In this document: positions 4,169 through 6,123 of the stretch, piece by piece
Position numbering within the stretch: position 1 is the first letter of the stretch
Layout of the letters: each line of letters starts with the position of its first letter
DNA from: CALKCV01 sp964609515
Lineage (GTDB): Bacteria; Cyanobacteriota; Cyanobacteriia; Cyanobacteriales; Microcoleaceae
Direction: 5' to 3'
Assembly: GCA_964609515.1 (NCBI GenBank)
Contig: CAZSTZ010000319.1
Coordinates: 1-6,123 of the forward strand
DNA: 6,123 nucleotides
The notes under the pieces: generated by a model
Told to the model about the DNA's origin: nothing
Seen by the model: only the letters and a program-made list of their open reading frames with translations
Database searches by the model: none
Position numbers and translations under genes: made by a program

Positions 4169-5218
4169 ATGCAATTAAAACTCACAGATAACAAATTACC
4201 TTTTGGAGCGATATTACTAATAGCGCCATTTTTCTTCTGGGGAACGGCGATGGTAGCGATGAAAGGAGTTATCCCGAATACGACGCCGTTATTCATGGCG
4301 GGGGTGCGAGTAGTGCCTGCGGGTATATTACTTTTGTTAGTTGCCGCGCTCCAGGGGAGGAAACAACCGGACAGTTGGAAAGGGTGGTTGTGGATTAGTA
4401 TATTTGCCCTAGCGGACGGGGCGTTGTTCCAGGGATTCCTGGCCGAAGGGTTAGTGAGAACGGGTGCCGGTTTGGGTTCGGTAATGATAGATTCTCAACC
4501 TCTAGCAGTAGCGATACTGTGTTTGTGGTTGTTTGAAGAGCGTATAGGTATATGGGGCTGGTCGGGATTGGCGATGGGACTGTTTGGCATTAGCTTGATA
4601 GGACTGCCGAACGAATGGATTGTCGGTTTGTTCTCTCCAGAGACGGCGGCGGCATCGACAGGAGTCGGACAATTGTTACAAGGCGGGGAATGGTTGATGT
4701 TGTTAGCATCGCTATCGATGGCGGTGGGTACTGTATTAGTGCGTTGGGTTTGTAAGTATGCGGATCCGGTAGTGGCGACGGGTTGGCATTTGATAATCGG
4801 CGGGTTGCCTTTGTTTGCGCTATCGGCGGGGTTTGAGTCGGAGCAGTGGATAAATATAGATACGTCCGGTTGGGTGGCGATGGCTTATTCTGCGGTATTT
4901 GGCAGCGCGATCGCCTACGGTTTATTCTTTTATTTTGCCTCCAGGGGCAACCTCACCAGTTTGAGCGCCTTAACTTTCCTCACTCCAATATTTGCTTTAT
5001 TATTTGGCAACCTATTTTTAGGAGAAGTATTGAGTCATTTACAGTCCTTTGGAGTTGGGTTGACTTTAGTCAGTATTTATCTGATTAATCAACGGGATGT
5101 TTTGGCGGATAAATTTAGTTTTAATCGGGAAAAAGAAGAGGAGAAATTATTGGGAAAGTCCGAGAATAAAGCAGTAGAATTACCAGTGAAAGCACGAGTA
5201 AAAGAATTAGAAGGATAA
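4169..5218 (+). CDS. EamA/DMT-family membrane transporter
   Basis: This 349-residue protein has two tandem EamA domains with about ten predicted membrane helices (roughly residues 12-31, 40-61, 73-94, 101-122, 129-147, 173-193, 200-221, 234-256, 263-284 and 291-307). Typical drug/metabolite transporter features are FFFWGTAMVAMK in helix 1, the acidic LFEERIG at the end of helix 4, and the second-repeat block ALTFLTPIFALLFGNLFLGE before helix 10. About 40 residues follow the last helix, rich in Lys and Glu (around EKEEEKLLGK), and should lie in the cytoplasm; this tail is longer than usual. Family members export amino acids, nucleobases or other small metabolites, but the substrate cannot be predicted here. 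The ATG at 4169 has no Shine-Dalgarno and follows an AT-rich stretch. The gene stands alone, with CCGGGTTTCT-type repeats on both sides. Confidence 0.94.
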   Translation: MQLKLTDNKLPFGAILLIAPFFFWGTAMVAMKGVIPNTTPLFMAGVRVVPAGILLLLVAALQGRKQPDSWKGWLWISIFALADGALFQGFLAEGLVRTGAGLGSVMIDSQPLAVAILCLWLFEERIGIWGWSGLAMGLFGISLIGLPNEWIVGLFSPETAAASTGVGQLLQGGEWLMLLASLSMAVGTVLVRWVCKYADPVVATGWHLIIGGLPLFALSAGFESEQWINIDTSGWVAMAYSAVFGSAIAYGLFFYFASRGNLTSLSALTFLTPIFALLFGNLFLGEVLSHLQSFGVGLTLVSIYLINQRDVLADKFSFNREKEEEKLLGKSENKAVELPVKARVKELEG

Positions 5219-5262
5219 TGTAGGAGAAGCACCGCGCACCAACTCCTTTTCTCCACATATTA

Positions 5263-5295
5263 AGAAGCCCGGTTTTTCCAAAAAACCGGGTTTCT
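5263..5295 (+). terminator. Possible intrinsic terminator of the permease gene (repeat-derived hairpin)
   Basis: AGAAGCCCGGTTTTT (5263-5277) pairs with AAAAACCGGGTTTCT (5281-5295) over 15 positions with one G-T wobble and a three-base loop. The stem is followed by GAG and then five T residues (5299-5303). It lies 45 bases after the permease stop codon. It belongs to the dispersed CCGGGTTTCT repeat class, so terminator function may be incidental. Confidence 0.4.
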
Positions 5296-5324
5296 GAGTT
5301 TTTCCAAAAAACCGGGTTTCTGAG
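5273..5324. repeat. 26-base perfect tandem duplication (CCGGGTTTCT family)
   Basis: Bases 5273-5298 and 5299-5324 are identical 26-base copies; each runs from a T-run through CCAAAAAACCGGGTTTCT to GAG. The second copy repeats only one arm of the preceding hairpin. The ending ACCGGGTTTCTGAG is the same as at 4031-4044 on the other side of the permease gene. Confidence 0.85.
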
Positions 5325-5339
5325 TTAGCAACCAAAAAC

Positions 5340-5368
5340 TTGACAAAAGCTACTCAATTAACTAAACT
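5340..5368 (+). promoter_or_regulatory. Candidate promoter of the toxin-antitoxin operon
   Basis: A perfect -35 TTGACA (5340-5345) is followed after 17 bases by TAAACT (5363-5368), four of six matches to the -10 consensus. Transcription would begin near 5375, about 70 bases before the antitoxin ATG. No obvious palindromic operator was found next to it, although antitoxins of such modules often repress their own promoter. Confidence 0.45.
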
Positions 5369-5444
5369 AAAGTAAGGTACTGGAGGGCAACAGCCACCAA
5401 AATCCTAAAAATAGACCTATTTATTCAGCAGATTACTAACTACC

Positions 5445-5690
5445 ATGAATCAACTAAGCGATTCCGACAAAATGTTATTAGAGAAGTTCCAGCAACTCTC
5501 ATCCCAACAACGTCAAAATATCCACGACTTTATCGATTTTTTGTTAAGTCAAAATCCCTGGGTAAGTAACGGCGAAGAGGAAAAACAGGTTTCCTTTTAT
5601 GAGGCGAATAAAGAATTTGCAGGAGCTCTTGATGGTCTGCCCAGCGACTTATCAACTAATAAAAAATATTTAGAAGCCCTTGGTAAATAA
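5445..5690 (+). CDS. Antitoxin of a PIN toxin-antitoxin pair (DUF2281-like)
   Basis: This 81-residue protein has two parts. Residues about 7-36 form amphipathic helices (LLEKFQQLSSQQRQNIHDFI and DFLLSQ) resembling the DUF2281 type found in many cyanobacterial antitoxins. Residues about 48-80 (SFYEANKEFAGALDGLPSDL through KKYLEALGK) resemble the C-terminal tail that usually binds and blocks the toxin. No ribbon-helix-helix or AbrB domain is evident, so how it would bind DNA is unclear. The ATG at 5445 has no strong ribosome-binding site. Its stop TAA shares the final A with the toxin's ATG, indicating translational coupling, the usual arrangement that keeps antitoxin in excess. The family assignment is from memory of similar sequences; the role rests mainly on its position. 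Confidence 0.82.
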   Translation: MNQLSDSDKMLLEKFQQLSSQQRQNIHDFIDFLLSQNPWVSNGEEEKQVSFYEANKEFAGALDGLPSDLSTNKKYLEALGK

Positions 5691-6079
5691 TGAACAAAAA
5701 AGTGATTATAGACACGGGTGTTGTAGTAGCTTATTTAAGCAAAAGCGATAAATTTCACGAGTGGGCAAAAAGCGAGCTAAACAAAATTAACGCTCCTTTA
5801 TTAACTTGCGAAGCAGTTATCGTCGAGTCTTACTTTTTGCTCAAAAACACTTATGGAGCCGTAGATTTAATTTTTTCCTTATTAAGGACAAAACAGATTG
5901 CGATTCCTTTTTCTCTAAGTAGTGAAATGGCAGAAATTGAAGCGTTAATGAAACGCTATGAAAACGTACCGATGTCGGTGGCGGATGCGTGTTTAGTGAG
6001 GATGAGCGAGTTAATTCCTGGGAGTGTCATTTGGGTGCATCTCAATGCAAGTAAAAACCCAAAAATTAAACGCTTTTAG
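5690..6079 (+). CDS. PIN-domain toxin, VapC-like ribonuclease
   Basis: This 129-residue protein has the usual size of a VapC-type toxin. PIN domains bind Mg2+ or Mn2+ through a cluster of acidic residues and cut RNA, arresting translation when the antitoxin is lost. Seen: Asp8 in KVIIDTGVVVAYL, Glu46 in CEAVIVESYFLL, and Asp99 in MSVADACLVRMSE. The fourth acidic residue, normally an Asp in a T-x-D-x-D-F-like segment near the C-terminus, is not evident: this region reads SVIWVHLNASKNPKIKRF, with Asn119 near the expected place. The other frames across this stretch do not restore the motif. The toxin may therefore be weakened or rely on three acids, as some PIN proteins do. Its ATG overlaps the antitoxin stop by one base. 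The stop codon is directly followed by a heptamer repeat. Confidence 0.9.
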   Translation: MNKKVIIDTGVVVAYLSKSDKFHEWAKSELNKINAPLLTCEAVIVESYFLLKNTYGAVDLIFSLLRTKQIAIPFSLSSEMAEIEALMKRYENVPMSVADACLVRMSELIPGSVIWVHLNASKNPKIKRF

Positions 6080-6123
6080 GGAACGGGGAACGGGGAACGG
6101 GGAACGGGAAAAGAGGGAACGGG
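6080..6123. repeat. Heptanucleotide tandem repeat at the right edge
   Basis: GGAACGG is repeated exactly four times (6080-6107), followed by the degenerate GAAAAGA and another GGAACGG (6116-6122). The array begins immediately after the toxin stop codon and continues to the window edge. It has the same seven-base period as the tract at the left edge but a different, more GC-rich unit. Confidence 0.9.

Noticed and set aside
4111..4296. Minus-strand frame overlapping the start of the permease gene
   Set aside because: It covers an AT-rich promoter region and the permease N-terminus in antisense; no family resemblance.
4846..5088. Plus-strand frame inside the permease gene
   Set aside because: It overlaps essential membrane helices of the permease in another frame and has no independent support.
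3899..5324. Insertion sequence or composite transposon around the permease gene
   Set aside because: No transposase is present and no target duplication could be seen; only short hairpin repeats flank the gene, so a mobile element call is not justified.
6080..6123. CRISPR array
   Set aside because: The repeats at both window edges are seven-base direct tandems without spacers; CRISPR repeats are longer and separated by unique spacers.

Overview
The window looks like a piece of chromosome from a filamentous, probably non-heterocystous cyanobacterium of the Oscillatoria/Microcoleus type. This is inferred from six copies of the palindrome GCGATCGC (HIP1, at 877, 1099, 2777, 3878, 3978 and 4907), heptanucleotide tandem repeats in the intergenic spacers, dispersed AGAAACCCGGT/ACCGGGTTTCT hairpin repeats, and the protein families present. 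No rRNA, tRNA, CRISPR array, transposase or phage gene was seen.

Layout. The left two thirds (93-3825) carry six genes, all on the minus strand. In order of transcription they are: sppA (short S49 signal peptide peptidase), aroH (AroH-type chorismate mutase), srx (sulfiredoxin), dps (ferritin-like DNA-protection protein), a fusion of an XRE-type helix-turn-helix with a GrpE-like C-terminal domain, and a SpoIIAA-like STAS protein. sppA and aroH are 39 bases apart or less and probably form an operon. dps and the HTH-GrpE gene are 40 bases apart, although the second has a good promoter candidate of its own. The right third (4169-6079) is on the plus strand: a ten-helix EamA/DMT permease and a two-gene toxin-antitoxin module (DUF2281-like antitoxin and PIN-domain toxin) whose stop and start codons share one base (TAATG).

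How the genes may work together. srx, dps and the HTH-GrpE gene suggest a small peroxide/protein-damage neighbourhood: sulfiredoxin repairs over-oxidised peroxiredoxin, Dps removes iron and peroxide, and the HTH-GrpE protein could link transcription to the DnaK chaperone state. This is inference from position and family only. sppA and aroH are housekeeping-type genes, the STAS protein points to a partner-switching kinase/phosphatase system encoded elsewhere, and the toxin-antitoxin pair is typical accessory DNA.

The most noteworthy observations are: (1) the HTH-GrpE fusion; (2) a sulfiredoxin gene whose longest reading frame includes a lysine/asparagine-rich extension from a 9-base microsatellite, while a strong promoter candidate lies inside that extension, so the microsatellite is probably the mRNA leader and the true start is GTG at 2228; (3) five separate seven-base-period tracts, all intergenic, two of which switch from a unit to its approximate complement and so can fold back; (4) CCGGGTTTCT hairpin repeats on both sides of the permease gene.
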